This document shows positions 22,034 to 30,840 of a stretch of DNA of 64,000 nucleotides, piece by piece. The DNA lies in the NCBI RefSeq assembly GCF_000802965.1, contig NZ_JSAK01000008.1, positions 433,502-497,501 on the forward strand. The letters run 5' to 3'. Source of the DNA: Pseudomonas fluorescens (GTDB lineage Bacteria > Pseudomonadota > Gammaproteobacteria > Pseudomonadales > Pseudomonadaceae). The notes under the pieces were generated by a model. The model was given only the letters and a program-made list of their open reading frames with translations, was not told where the DNA came from and did no database searches. Numbering within the stretch: position 1 is the first letter of the stretch; each line of letters begins with the position of its first letter. A program made the translations under genes and the position numbers.

Positions 22034-23309
22034 GTTTTTCAGACTCCTGGGATTTGCTGCCATAACGGGAAATATCGAGGCCTTCGGCGCTGATCTGCGG
22101 CTTTCTCTTGGCCATCAGGTCAGCCAGCAAACGGCCGGAACCGCAGGCCATGGTCCAGCCGAGTGTGCCGTGACCGGTGTTCAGGAACAGGTTCTTGAAT
22201 GGCGTGGCCCCCACAATCGGGGTGCCGTCCGGCGTGGTCGGACGCAGGCCGGTCCAGAAGCTGGCCTCAGCCAGATTGCCGCCCTGAGGATAAAGGTCGT
22301 TGACGATCATCTCCAGGGTTTCGCGCCGACGCGGGTTCAGCGACAGGTCAAAACCGGCGATCTCGGCCATGCCGCCAACGCGGATGCGGTTGTCGAAACG
22401 GGTGATTGCGACTTTGTAAGTCTCGTCGAGAATGGTCGAAGTCGGGGCCATTGCCGGGTTGGTGATCGGCACAGTCAGGGAGTAACCCTTGAGCGGATAC
22501 ACCGGCGCCTTGATCCCCAGCGGCTTGAGCAGTTGCGGCGAATAGCTGCCGAGCGCCAGCACGTAGCGATCGGCGGTTTCGAGCTTGCCGTCGATCCATA
22601 CGCCGTTGATGCGATCACCGGCGAAGTCGAGGCGCTGGATGTCCTGGCCAAAACGGAATTGCACCCCGAGGTTCGCGGCCATTTCTGCAAGCTTGGTGGT
22701 GAACATCTGGCAGTCGCCAGTCTGGTCGTTCGGCAGTCGCAAGGCACCGGCGAGGATGTCGGTGACGCTGGCGAGTGCCGGCTCAACGCGGGCAATGCCT
22801 TCGCGGTCGAGCAGTTCGAACGGTACGCCGGACTCTTTCAGCACCGCGATGTCTTTCGCGGCGCCATCGAGCTGAGCCTGGGTGCGGAACAGCTGTGTAG
22901 TACCGAGGCTGCGGCCTTCGTAGGCAATACCGGTTTCGGCGCGCAGTTCGTCGAGGCAGTCACGGCTGTACTCGGACAAACGGACCATGCGCTCCTTGTT
23001 CACCGCATAACGGCTGGCGGTGCAGTTGCGCAGCATCTGCGCCATCCACAGGTATTGGTTGATGTCGCCGGTGGCTTTGATCGCAAGCGGTGCGTGACGC
23101 TCCAGCAGCCACTTGATGGCCTTGAGCGGCACGCCCGGCGCGGCCCACGGCGAGGCATAACCCGGCGACACCTGGCCGGCGTTGGCGAAACTGGTCTCCA
23201 TAGCGGCAGCCGGCTGCCGGTCCACCACCACTACTTCAAACCCGGCACGCGCCAGATAATAAGCACTGGTGGTACCGATGACGCCGCTACCCAAGACCAT
23301 AACGCGCAT
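22005..23309 (-). CDS. dadA: D-amino acid dehydrogenase small subunit DadA
   Basis: 434-aa FAD enzyme of the DAO family that oxidises D-alanine and other D-amino acids to keto acids and ammonia, passing electrons to the respiratory chain. The Rossmann motif is [20 protein letters not shown], then [30 protein letters not shown]; the C-terminal FAD-contact region is [24 protein letters not shown] at 23309 has GAGG 11 bp upstream. It is the first gene of dadA-ridA-dadX and is divergent from lrp; Lrp activates this operon in P. aeruginosa. Confidence 0.96.
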   Translation of the reverse strand: MRVMVLGSGVIGTTSAYYLARAGFEVVVVDRQPAAAMETSFANAGQVSPGYASPWAAPGVPLKAIKWLLERHAPLAIKATGDINQYLWMAQMLRNCTASRYAVNKERMVRLSEYSRDCLDELRAETGIAYEGRSLGTTQLFRTQAQLDGAAKDIAVLKESGVPFELLDREGIARVEPALASVTDILAGALRLPNDQTGDCQMFTTKLAEMAANLGVQFRFGQDIQRLDFAGDRINGVWIDGKLETADRYVLALGSYSPQLLKPLGIKAPVYPLKGYSLTVPITNPAMAPTSTILDETYKVAITRFDNRIRVGGMAEIAGFDLSLNPRRRETLEMIVNDLYPQGGNLAEASFWTGLRPTTPDGTPIVGATPFKNLFLNTGHGTLGWTMACGSGRLLADLMAKRKPQISAEGLDISRYGSKSQESEKHVSPAPAHQ

Positions 23310-23389
23310 TTTCATATCCCTCATCGCGGCTAACCGCTGACGTTTGTTGTTCAGAGCTTCAGATGTGCGCAGTGTAAAAAAGATTAGCC

Positions 23390-23402
23390 AGTGATTTTCA
23401 CT
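23390..23402. promoter_or_regulatory. Palindrome in dadA-lrp promoter region (possible Lrp site)
   Basis: AGTGATTTTCACT, with 5-bp perfect arms, lies between the divergent dadA and lrp starts. A second inverted repeat, CGCC-N7-GGCG, lies at about 23411-23424. Either may be an Lrp operator; assignment by position only. Confidence 0.4.
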
Positions 23403-23466
23403 ATATAAGCGCCTATATTTGGCGACAATTCTCGGCAAAAACCCTTTTCACGGAGGCGCATCCCCT

Positions 23467-23955
23467 ATGCGTACCAACACTCAAACCAAACGGGAACTGG
23501 ACAAGATCGACCGCAACATCCTGCGGATCCTGCAAGCGGACGGACGAATTTCCTTCACTGAACTGGGGGAAAAGGTCGGGCTCTCGACCACGCCTTGCAC
23601 TGAGCGGGTCCGGCGCCTGGAGCGTGAAGGGATCATCATGGGCTACAACGCACGGCTCAATCCGCAGCACCTCAAGGGCAGTCTTCTGGTGTTCGTCGAG
23701 ATCAGCCTCGACTACAAATCCGGCGACACTTTCGAAGAGTTCCGACGTGCGGTGCTAAAGCTGCCCCACGTGCTCGAGTGCCATTTGGTGTCAGGGGATT
23801 TCGACTATCTGGTGAAGGCGCGGATTTCCGAGATGGCCTCGTACCGCAAATTGCTGGGCGACATCCTGCTCAAGCTGCCGCATGTGCGGGAATCCAAGAG
23901 CTATATCGTGATGGAAGAGGTGAAAGAGAGCTTAAGCCTGCCGATTCCAGATTGA
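23467..23955 (+). CDS. lrp: Leucine-responsive regulatory protein Lrp (DadR)
   Basis: 162-aa Lrp/AsnC family regulator. The helix-turn-helix spans RNILRILQADGRISFTELGEKVGLSTTPCTERVRRLEREG, and the C-terminal RAM/ACT-like effector domain includes VFVEISLDYKSGDTFEEF and VLECHLVSGDFDYLVKARI. Divergent from dadA, the known place of the regulator that activates the alanine catabolic operon in response to L-alanine. ATG at 23467 has GGAGG upstream. Confidence 0.95.
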   Translation: MRTNTQTKRELDKIDRNILRILQADGRISFTELGEKVGLSTTPCTERVRRLEREGIIMGYNARLNPQHLKGSLLVFVEISLDYKSGDTFEEFRRAVLKLPHVLECHLVSGDFDYLVKARISEMASYRKLLGDILLKLPHVRESKSYIVMEEVKESLSLPIPD

Positions 23956-23956
23956 A

Positions 23957-24036
23957 GATCAAAAGATCGCAGCCTTCGGCAGCTCCTACAGGGAAACGCG
24001 ATCCCATGTAGGAGCTGCCGAAGGCTGCGATCTTTT
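23957..24036. repeat. REP pair, family C (AAAAGATC ends outside)
   Basis: Two family C units with CTCCTACAGGG and CATGTAGGAG meeting in the middle, the reverse of the arrangement at 19089. The right end overlaps the stop codon of the converging YkgJ-type gene. Confidence 0.88.
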
Positions 24037-24388
24037 AAACCAGCACCTGCCGGGTGCTGGCCATGTATTCGTGAATCTGCTTCTCAACCCGCGGATGAAT
24101 CAACTCAACCGGACGCCTGCCATTAGGGCACGGTAGGGTTTTGGTCGTGCCGAATAGCCGGCAAATCAGCGGCCGCTCGTCATACACCGTGCAGCCGTTT
24201 GGCCCGAGATGCACACAGTTGAGCTCATCCATGGCCGCATCCTGCTCGGCGCGGGTCTTGCGCGGCAGGCGCGACATTTCTTCCGGCGAGGTGGTCACCG
24301 GGCCACAGCAGTCATGGCAGCCGGGCACGCACTCGAACGAGGGAATCTGCTGGCGCAGTGTGCGAATTTTCTGACTGTTGCAACTCAT
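24035..24388 (-). CDS. YkgJ family cysteine-cluster protein
   Basis: 117-aa protein with the YkgJ/UPF0153 cysteine cluster: PGCHDCCGPVTTSPEE, then HLGPNGCTVYDERPLICRLFG and TLPCPNGRRP. The cysteines CxxCC...C...C are predicted to bind zinc or an Fe-S cluster; function unknown. ATG at 24388 is preferred over a 43-codon extension without family similarity, although its ribosome site is poor. The stop codon (24035-24037) lies inside a REP unit. Confidence 0.85.
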   Translation of the reverse strand: MSCNSQKIRTLRQQIPSFECVPGCHDCCGPVTTSPEEMSRLPRKTRAEQDAAMDELNCVHLGPNGCTVYDERPLICRLFGTTKTLPCPNGRRPVELIHPRVEKQIHEYMASTRQVLV

Positions 24389-24534
24389 CGAAACGGTGAC
24401 CGATAGCGGATAGAGCGCGATTCTGACGCAAAAGCCCGGATCCAGACAGCAGCAACCGACCAATGTTGCCCGCCCGGGAACGTCCGGCTTATGCTCCGTC
24501 AAATTTTCTAAACACACGAACCAGGATCACGCAC

Positions 24535-25848
24535 ATGACCGTCCGTGCCCAACAGCCTGCCCCGAACCATCAGCACACCGCCTCTTACTACGCGGCCAGC
24601 AGCCTGCCGCAGCCGGAATACCCTGCGCTGCAAGGCGAAGTGATGGCCGACGTGTGCGTGGTCGGCGGCGGGTTTTCGGGACTGAACACGGCGCTGGAAC
24701 TGGCGGAACGTGGTTTGAGTGTGGTGCTGCTCGAAGCCCACAAGATCGGTTGGGGCGCCAGCGGCCGCAATGGCGGGCAGTTGATTCGCGGCGTAGGCCA
24801 CGGCCTTGATCAGTTTGCCAACGTCATCGGTGTGGACGGCGTGCGTCAGATGAAACTCATGGGCCTGGAAGCGGTGGAAATCGTCCGACAGCGAGTCGAG
24901 CGTTTTCAGATCCCCTGCGACCTGACCTGGGGCTATTGCGACCTGGCCAACAAGCCCCGCGATCTGCAAGGTTTCGCCGAAGACGCCGAAGAACTACGCA
25001 GCCTCGGCTACCGCTACGAAACCCGATTGTTGCAACCCGATGAAATGCGCAGCGTGGTCGGCTCCGACCGCTACGTCGGTGGCCTGATCGACATGGGCTC
25101 CGGGCATCTGCACCCGCTGAACCTGGCGCTGGGCGAAGCCGCCGCCGCGCAACAACTGGGCGTGAAGCTGTACGAGCAGTCTGCCGTCACACGCATCGAT
25201 TACGGTCCCGAGGTCAAGGTGCATACCGCCCAAGGCTCGGTCCGTGCCAAGACGCTGGTGCTGGGCTGCAACGCCTACCTCAATGAGCTCAACCCCGAAC
25301 TCAGCGGCAAAGTGTTGCCCGCCGGCAGTTACATCATCGCCACAGTGCCTTTGAGCGAAGAGCTGGCCCACGCCCTACTGCCGCAGAACATGGCGGTTTG
25401 CGATCAACGGGTGGCGCTGGATTACTACCGGCTCTCGGCAGATCGGCGTCTGCTGTTCGGCGGCGCATGCCACTATTCGGGGCGCGATCCGAAAGACATC
25501 GCCGCCTACATGCGACCGAAGATGCTGGATGTCTTCCCGCAGCTGGATAGTGTGAAGATCGATTATCAGTGGGGCGGCATGATCGGCATCGGCGCTAATC
25601 GCTTGCCGCAGATCGGCCGGCTCAAGGACCAACCAAATGTGTATTACGCCCAGGCCTATTCCGGACACGGGGTGAATGCCACGCATCTGGCCGGCAAGCT
25701 GCTGGCCGAAGCAATCAGCGGACAACACAGTGGTGGCTTCGATCTGTTCGCCCAGGTGCCACACATCACCTTCCCCGGCGGCAAGCATTTGCGCTCGCCG
25801 TTGTTGGCATTGGGGATGTTGTGGCATCGACTTAAAGAGCTGATCTGA
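24535..25848 (+). CDS. FAD-dependent oxidoreductase, gamma-glutamylputrescine oxidase type
   Basis: 437-aa DAO-family flavoprotein. The dinucleotide motif is VCVVGGGFSGLNTALELAERG at 41-61, with GWGASGRNGGQLIRG after it, the pattern of PuuB/PauB enzymes, and GYSGHGVNATHLAGKLLAEA-like sequence near the end. PauB enzymes oxidise gamma-glutamylated putrescine or other polyamines in catabolism; the pauR-like gene and the aldehyde dehydrogenase at 30841 support this. Which polyamine is used is not visible. Confidence 0.85.
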   Translation: MTVRAQQPAPNHQHTASYYAASSLPQPEYPALQGEVMADVCVVGGGFSGLNTALELAERGLSVVLLEAHKIGWGASGRNGGQLIRGVGHGLDQFANVIGVDGVRQMKLMGLEAVEIVRQRVERFQIPCDLTWGYCDLANKPRDLQGFAEDAEELRSLGYRYETRLLQPDEMRSVVGSDRYVGGLIDMGSGHLHPLNLALGEAAAAQQLGVKLYEQSAVTRIDYGPEVKVHTAQGSVRAKTLVLGCNAYLNELNPELSGKVLPAGSYIIATVPLSEELAHALLPQNMAVCDQRVALDYYRLSADRRLLFGGACHYSGRDPKDIAAYMRPKMLDVFPQLDSVKIDYQWGGMIGIGANRLPQIGRLKDQPNVYYAQAYSGHGVNATHLAGKLLAEAISGQHSGGFDLFAQVPHITFPGGKHLRSPLLALGMLWHRLKELI

Positions 25849-25858
25849 TCATAAATCC

Positions 25859-25946
25859 CTGTAGGAGCTGCCGAAGGCTGCGATCTTTTGACTTTGATTT
25901 TTAAAAAACAAAATCAAAAGATCGCAGCCTGCGGCAGCTCCTACAG
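25859..25946. repeat. REP pair, family C (CTGTAGG ends outside)
   Basis: Long hairpin with CTGTAGGAGCTGCCGAAGGCTGCGATCTTTTGA on the left and its near complement on the right, and an AT-rich centre. Confidence 0.9.
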
Positions 25947-25962
25947 GGGAAAGTGTTTCGTC

Positions 25963-26208
25963 TTACAGATGCCAGAAAGGCTTGAGCCCCTCCTCCCGCG
26001 CCTGTTCACGCGTCAGTCCGATGTCCTTGAGCTGGTCCGGTGTCAGCTCCAGCAACGCCTTGCGTGTGTGCAGACGACGCCAGAACAGATCCCAGCGATT
26101 CAGGCCGGACGATGCAGGGCGCATGTCCGCAGCGCGTGCGCCGTTTTGTTGCCCTGCCGCCAGTTCCTGACTGTGTAACGTCAACCGCACATCGCTCAAG
26201 CCGTTCAT
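25963..26208 (-). CDS. DUF1127 domain small protein
   Basis: 81-aa protein with a C-terminal DUF1127 (YjiS-like) module: RWDLFWRRLHTRKALLELTPDQLKDIGLTREQAREEGLKPFW at about 38-79. Small arginine-rich DUF1127 proteins have been tied in some bacteria to RNA binding and phosphate or carbon metabolism; no role is known for this one. The N-terminal part is unconserved and probably flexible. Divergent from the MocR regulator gene, with a 179-bp gap rich in A and T. Confidence 0.85.
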   Translation of the reverse strand: MNGLSDVRLTLHSQELAAGQQNGARAADMRPASSGLNRWDLFWRRLHTRKALLELTPDQLKDIGLTREQAREEGLKPFWHL

Positions 26209-26387
26209 TTTGATCGCTCCTGTTTACTTGGGTAGCCAGAGATTCCATGATGCGCGGGCAAGAAAAAGCATTACAGATTCAACGCGACTGTATTATTTCC
26301 ATACAGATTTGCCGTTCGAGGCTCTGAATTGTCATTTTTTGTCACATCTGTACTGGTCAACCCAATCACCCGCGCCGAGGCAGTGCC

Positions 26388-27821
26388 ATGACCCTTTATG
26401 TGAACCTTGCCGAATTACTCGGCACACGTATCGAACAGGGCTTCTATCGCCCGGGTGATAGGCTACCGTCGGTGCGGGCGCTGAGCGTCGAACACGGCGT
26501 CAGTCTGAGCACGGTGCAGCAGGCCTACCGCATGCTTGAAGACAACGGACTGGCCATGCCAAAACCCAAGTCCGGCTATTTCGTACCGGTCAGTCGCGAC
26601 CTGCCGGATTTGCCGGCCATCAGCCGCCCGGCCCAGCGTCCGGTGGAGATTTCGCAATGGGAGCAGGTGCTTGAGCTCATTCGCGCCGTGCCGCGCAAGG
26701 ATGTGGTGCAACTGGGCCGCGGCATGCCGGACATCACCACCCCGACCCTCAAACCGCTGCTGCGCGGTCTGGCGCAATTGAGCCGACGGCAAGACATGCC
26801 CGGCCTGTATTACGACAACATCCACGGCAACCTCGGACTGCGCGAACAAATCGCCCGCCTCATGCTCGATTCCGGCTGCCAACTGAGCCCCGGCGATCTG
26901 GTGGTGACGACCGGCTGCCATGAAGCGCTGTCCACCAGCATCCGTTCAATCTGCGAGCCGGGAGACATCGTCGCGGTGGACTCGCCAAGCTTTCACGGCG
27001 CCATGCAGACGCTCAAGGGCCTGGGCATGAAAGCCCTGGAAATCCCCACCGACCCACTCACCGGGATCAGTCTGGATGCATTGGAAATGGCTTTGGAACA
27101 GTGGCCAATCAAGGCCATACAGTTGACGCCGAACTGCAACAACCCGCTGGGCTACATCATGCCGGAGTCGCGCAAACGCGCGTTGTTGACGCTCGCACAG
27201 CGCTTCGACGTGGCGATCATTGAGGACGATGTGTATGGCGAACTGTCCTACAGCTATCCACGCCCGCGCACGATCAAGTCCTTCGACGAAGACGGCCGCG
27301 TCCTGCTCTGCAGTTCATTTTCCAAGACCCTGGCCCCCGGCCTGCGCATCGGCTGGGTCGCACCGGGCCGCTATCTTGAACGCGTGCTGCACATGAAATA
27401 CATCAGCACCGGCTCTACTGCGCCGCAACCGCAGATTGCCATCGCGGAATTCCTCAAGGGCGGCCACTTCGAACCCCATTTGCGGCGGATGCGCACCCAA
27501 TACCAGCGTAATCGCGACTTGATGATCGATTGGGTCAGCCGCTACTTCCCGGCGGGCACCCGCGCCAGCCGCCCGCAAGGCAGCTTCATGTTGTGGGTTG
27601 AACTGCCGGAAAGTTTCGACACCCTGAAACTGAATCGTGCCCTGCACGACCAGGGCGTACAGATTGCCGTCGGCAGCATCTTTTCCCCCTCGGGCAAATA
27701 CCGCAATTGCCTGCGCATGAACTACGCTGCCAAACCGACAGCACAGATCGAAGACGCTGTGCGCAAGGTCGGTGCCGAAGCCATCAGACTGTTGGCGGAA
27801 AACGATCAACTTAGTGACTGA
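26388..27821 (+). CDS. MocR/PdxR-type regulator (GntR helix-turn-helix plus aminotransferase fold)
   Basis: 477-aa fusion: GntR winged helix domain at 1-75 (RLPSVRALSVEHGVSLSTVQQAYRMLEDNGLAMPKPKSGYFV), then a fold type I aminotransferase domain with LTPNCNNPLGYIMPESRK, the aspartate in VAIIEDDVYGELSY, and the PLP lysine in LCSSFSKTLAPGLRIGWV. MocR regulators bind PLP or an amino-PLP adduct as effector. Divergent from the DUF1127 gene, which is a possible target. The effector is unknown. Confidence 0.93.
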   Translation: MTLYVNLAELLGTRIEQGFYRPGDRLPSVRALSVEHGVSLSTVQQAYRMLEDNGLAMPKPKSGYFVPVSRDLPDLPAISRPAQRPVEISQWEQVLELIRAVPRKDVVQLGRGMPDITTPTLKPLLRGLAQLSRRQDMPGLYYDNIHGNLGLREQIARLMLDSGCQLSPGDLVVTTGCHEALSTSIRSICEPGDIVAVDSPSFHGAMQTLKGLGMKALEIPTDPLTGISLDALEMALEQWPIKAIQLTPNCNNPLGYIMPESRKRALLTLAQRFDVAIIEDDVYGELSYSYPRPRTIKSFDEDGRVLLCSSFSKTLAPGLRIGWVAPGRYLERVLHMKYISTGSTAPQPQIAIAEFLKGGHFEPHLRRMRTQYQRNRDLMIDWVSRYFPAGTRASRPQGSFMLWVELPESFDTLKLNRALHDQGVQIAVGSIFSPSGKYRNCLRMNYAAKPTAQIEDAVRKVGAEAIRLLAENDQLSD

Positions 27822-27881
27822 CCTTTCTCGGGATCCCAGCGTCCATATGCCAACGCCTGCCGCCAATCGGAACGATCCTAC

Positions 27882-29450
27882 GTGAGAGTCAGACAGCCCC
27901 TGCTTGCTCTTGTGATACTTGCCTCGCTCCTGAGTGGATGCGCCAATTTCGATTTGCAGCGCGGATCGAGCCAGGCCTTGCCAGCGAGTGATTCGGCGTT
28001 CGGCCGCTCGGTACAAGCCCAGGCTGCACCGCACCAGGGGCAATCCGGTTTTCGCCTGCTGTCCGACAGCACCGAAGCGTTCACCGCACGCGCCGAGCTG
28101 ATCCGCAACGCCCAAAGCAGCCTCGACTTGCAGTACTACATCGTGCATGACGGCGTCAGCACGCGGATGCTGGTGCAGGAGCTGCTCAAGGCCGCCGACC
28201 GTGGCGTACGCGTACGCATTTTGCTCGATGACACCACCAGCGACGGCCTGGACCAAACCATCGCCACCCTGGCGGCGCATCCGCAGATCCAGATTCGCGT
28301 GTTCAACCCCTTGAACCTGGGCCGTAGCACTGGCGTGACGCGCACCCTGGGGCGCTTATTCAACTTGTCGCAGCAACATCGGCGCATGCACAACAAGCTG
28401 TGGCTGGCCGACAGCAGCATGGCCATCGTCGGTGGGCGCAATCTGGGGGATGAGTATTTCGATGCCAAGCCCAACCTCAATTTCACCGACATCGACATGC
28501 TCGGCGTCGGCCCGGTCGCCGAGCAGTTGGGCCACAGTTTCGATCAGTATTGGAACAGCGCCCTGAGCAAGCCGATCGATGAATTCGTATCCAGCAAACC
28601 GACGGCCGAGGATCTGCAAAACACCCGAACCCGGCTGGAACAATCCCTGGAAGAATCCCGCAAACAGAACCACGCGCTCTATCAGCAGCTGATGACTTTC
28701 GCCACGCAACCGCGCCTGGATATCTGGCGCAGTGAGCTGATCTGGGCCTGGAGCCAGGCGCTGTGGGACGCGCCGAGCAAGGTGTTGGCCGACGGTGAGC
28801 CTGACCCACAGTTGCTGCTGACGACTCAGTTGGCGCCCGCACTCAATGGCGTCAACAAAGAGCTGGTGTTGATCTCGGCCTATTTCATTCCCGGCCCGCC
28901 GGGGCTGGTGTACCTGACCGGGCGCGCTGACGCCGGTGTGTCTGTCCGGTTGCTGACCAATGCCCTGGAAGCCACAGACGTACCAGCGGTGCATGGTGGC
29001 TATGCACCGTATCGCAAGGCGCTGCTGGAGCACGGCGTGCAACTCTTCGAGCTGCGCCGTCAGCCCGGCGACAGCAGCGGTAGCGGACCTCGGCTGTTTT
29101 CCAGCAAGTCGTATGGGGATTCCGATTCCAGCCTGCACAGCAAGGCCATCGTTTTCGACCAACAGAAATCCTTCATCGGCTCATTCAACTTCGACCCGCG
29201 CTCAGTGCTGTGGAACACCGAAGTCGGGGTGCTGGTCGACAGCCCGGAACTCGCCGCCCGCGTCCGCGAACTGGCGCTGCAGGGCATGGCGCCGCCCCTG
29301 AGTTATCAGGTGAAACTGGAAAATGAACAGATCGTCTGGGTCACCGAGGACGACGGCAAGATGCACACCCTGACCAAGGAGCCGGGCAGTTGGTGGCGGC
29401 GCTTCAATGCGTGGCTGAGCAATACCGTCGGATTGGAGCGGATGCTTTAA
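27882..29450 (+). CDS. Phospholipase D family lipoprotein (cardiolipin-synthase-like)
   Basis: 522-aa protein with a lipoprotein signal (LLALVILASLLSG-C20) and two HKD motifs: MHNKLWLADSSMAIVGGRN at about 165 and LHSKAIVFDQQKSFIGSFNFDPRS at about 415, the two halves of a PLD active site. Relatives such as ClsC transfer phosphatidyl groups to form cardiolipin; a lipid-anchored periplasmic location is predicted. GTG at 27882 gives the signal peptide directly; no strong ribosome site is visible. The TAA stop is fused to a REP unit. Confidence 0.88.
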   Translation: MRVRQPLLALVILASLLSGCANFDLQRGSSQALPASDSAFGRSVQAQAAPHQGQSGFRLLSDSTEAFTARAELIRNAQSSLDLQYYIVHDGVSTRMLVQELLKAADRGVRVRILLDDTTSDGLDQTIATLAAHPQIQIRVFNPLNLGRSTGVTRTLGRLFNLSQQHRRMHNKLWLADSSMAIVGGRNLGDEYFDAKPNLNFTDIDMLGVGPVAEQLGHSFDQYWNSALSKPIDEFVSSKPTAEDLQNTRTRLEQSLEESRKQNHALYQQLMTFATQPRLDIWRSELIWAWSQALWDAPSKVLADGEPDPQLLLTTQLAPALNGVNKELVLISAYFIPGPPGLVYLTGRADAGVSVRLLTNALEATDVPAVHGGYAPYRKALLEHGVQLFELRRQPGDSSGSGPRLFSSKSYGDSDSSLHSKAIVFDQQKSFIGSFNFDPRSVLWNTEVGVLVDSPELAARVRELALQGMAPPLSYQVKLENEQIVWVTEDDGKMHTLTKEPGSWWRRFNAWLSNTVGLERML

Positions 29451-29505
29451 AAGATCGCAGCCTACGATCCCTGTAGGAGCTGCCGAAGGCTGCGATCTTT
29501 TGATC
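29449..29505. repeat. REP pair, family C, left unit truncated
   Basis: AAAAGATCGCAGCCTACGATCC followed by a full CTGTAGGAGCTGCCGAAGGCTGCGATCTTTT unit. The first bases overlap the phospholipase stop codon. Confidence 0.8.
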
Positions 29506-29515
29506 TTTGGACGGC

Positions 29516-30658
29516 CTATGCCGGCTGAACGCTGCCAAACGCCCCCTGCCGCGAAACAACGATCAGCACCCCCAACGCCCCCGCCGCCATCAACCACGGC
29601 AACGCATGCCCGCTCACCCACTGACTCCCGGCACCGGCAAGCAACGGCCCGACGAGACACCCAATCCCCCACAATTGCGCGATATGCGCATTGGCCCGGA
29701 CCAGCGCGTCATCGCGATACCGCTCGCCGATCAGAATCAGCGACAAGGTAAACAATCCGCCAGCACTGGCGCCGAACAATACCCACAACGGCCAGATCAG
29801 CAGCGTGTCGATCAAAATCGGAATCGCCAGGCTCGACACCAGCAGCACCACCGCACAACCGGTGAACAACGATCGCCGCGACAGGCGATCCGCCAGCGCA
29901 CCGATCGGCAATTGCAGCACTGCATCTCCGACCACCACCGTACTGACCATGGCCAGGGCGATTTCCGTGGTGAAGCCCTGGCGCAGGCAGTACACCGGCA
30001 GCAATGTCAGGATCATCGCTTCAAACGCAGCAAACAGCGACACCGCCCAGGCAATCGCAGGCAGGCCACGGCAGAACTCGAGCAGATCCCTGAAGGTCAC
30101 GCTGCTGGCCTCGCTGCTCGGCGCACCGCTGCGGCCCAGCAACAGGAACGGCGCAGCCATCAGCAAGCCGACGCCGACCCAAAAGCCGTAATCGTGCTCG
30201 GTGCCAATGAAACCCAGCAACACCGGCCCGGCCAGTTGACTCAGGGCATAGCTGCTGCCGTACAGCGCCACCAGGCGTCCGCGCCATTCCTCGACCACCA
30301 GTTGATTGATCCAGCTTTCACCAATGATGAAGACGAGGGTCAGGATCACCCCGATCATCAAGCGCAGCACCAGCCAGATCGGATAACTCGGCAACAGCGC
30401 CAGCAATCCGATGGACACCGCCCCGGCCCACAGGCACAGGCGCATCAGATTGGCCGTGCCGAGACGCGCCGCCAGATGACTGGAAATCTTCGCCCCCAGC
30501 AGCACGCCAATGGCCGGCATCGCCGCCATCACACCGATGGCAAACGAGCCGTAGCCCCAACTCTCCAGGCGAAACGACACCAGCGGCATGCTGACGCCCA
30601 GGGCCAGGCCAACACTCAAGACAGACGCCAACACGGCGAAATACGTCGCCCAACGCAT
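29516..30658 (-). CDS. MFS transporter (YcaD-like)
   Basis: 380-aa major facilitator protein with 12 hydrophobic segments starting RWATYFAVLASVLSVGLALGVSMPLVSF. The loop between helices 2 and 3 has GVLLGAKISSHLAARLGTANLMR, the degenerate MFS loop motif, repeated as QLPIGALADRLSRRSLF in the second half. Short for the superfamily, as in the YcaD group. Substrate unknown. It is followed on the minus strand by a REP element and lies between the PLD gene and the aldehyde dehydrogenase; no operon link is clear. Confidence 0.88.
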   Translation of the reverse strand: MRWATYFAVLASVLSVGLALGVSMPLVSFRLESWGYGSFAIGVMAAMPAIGVLLGAKISSHLAARLGTANLMRLCLWAGAVSIGLLALLPSYPIWLVLRLMIGVILTLVFIIGESWINQLVVEEWRGRLVALYGSSYALSQLAGPVLLGFIGTEHDYGFWVGVGLLMAAPFLLLGRSGAPSSEASSVTFRDLLEFCRGLPAIAWAVSLFAAFEAMILTLLPVYCLRQGFTTEIALAMVSTVVVGDAVLQLPIGALADRLSRRSLFTGCAVVLLVSSLAIPILIDTLLIWPLWVLFGASAGGLFTLSLILIGERYRDDALVRANAHIAQLWGIGCLVGPLLAGAGSQWVSGHALPWLMAAGALGVLIVVSRQGAFGSVQPA

Positions 30659-30705
30659 GTTCCACGCTCCTGTGGATTGTTATTTTTTCAGGACACTCAA
30701 AACAA

Positions 30706-30796
30706 TGTGGGAGCAAGCTTGCTCGCGATAGCGGTGCAACATTCAACATTGAAGTCGACTGTTACACCGCTATCGCGAGCAAGCTCGCTCCCACAG
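30706..30796. repeat. REP pair, family E
   Basis: TGTGGGAGCAAGCTTGCTCGCGATAGCGGTG and its reverse complement flank a short centre containing CAACATTCAACATTGAAGTCGACTG. It lies between the aldehyde dehydrogenase stop and the MFS gene start. Confidence 0.9.
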
Positions 30797-30840
30797 GGAT
30801 CGGTGTCGTTCGGGAGGCCTGCTACTCCTCCCTTACTGAC

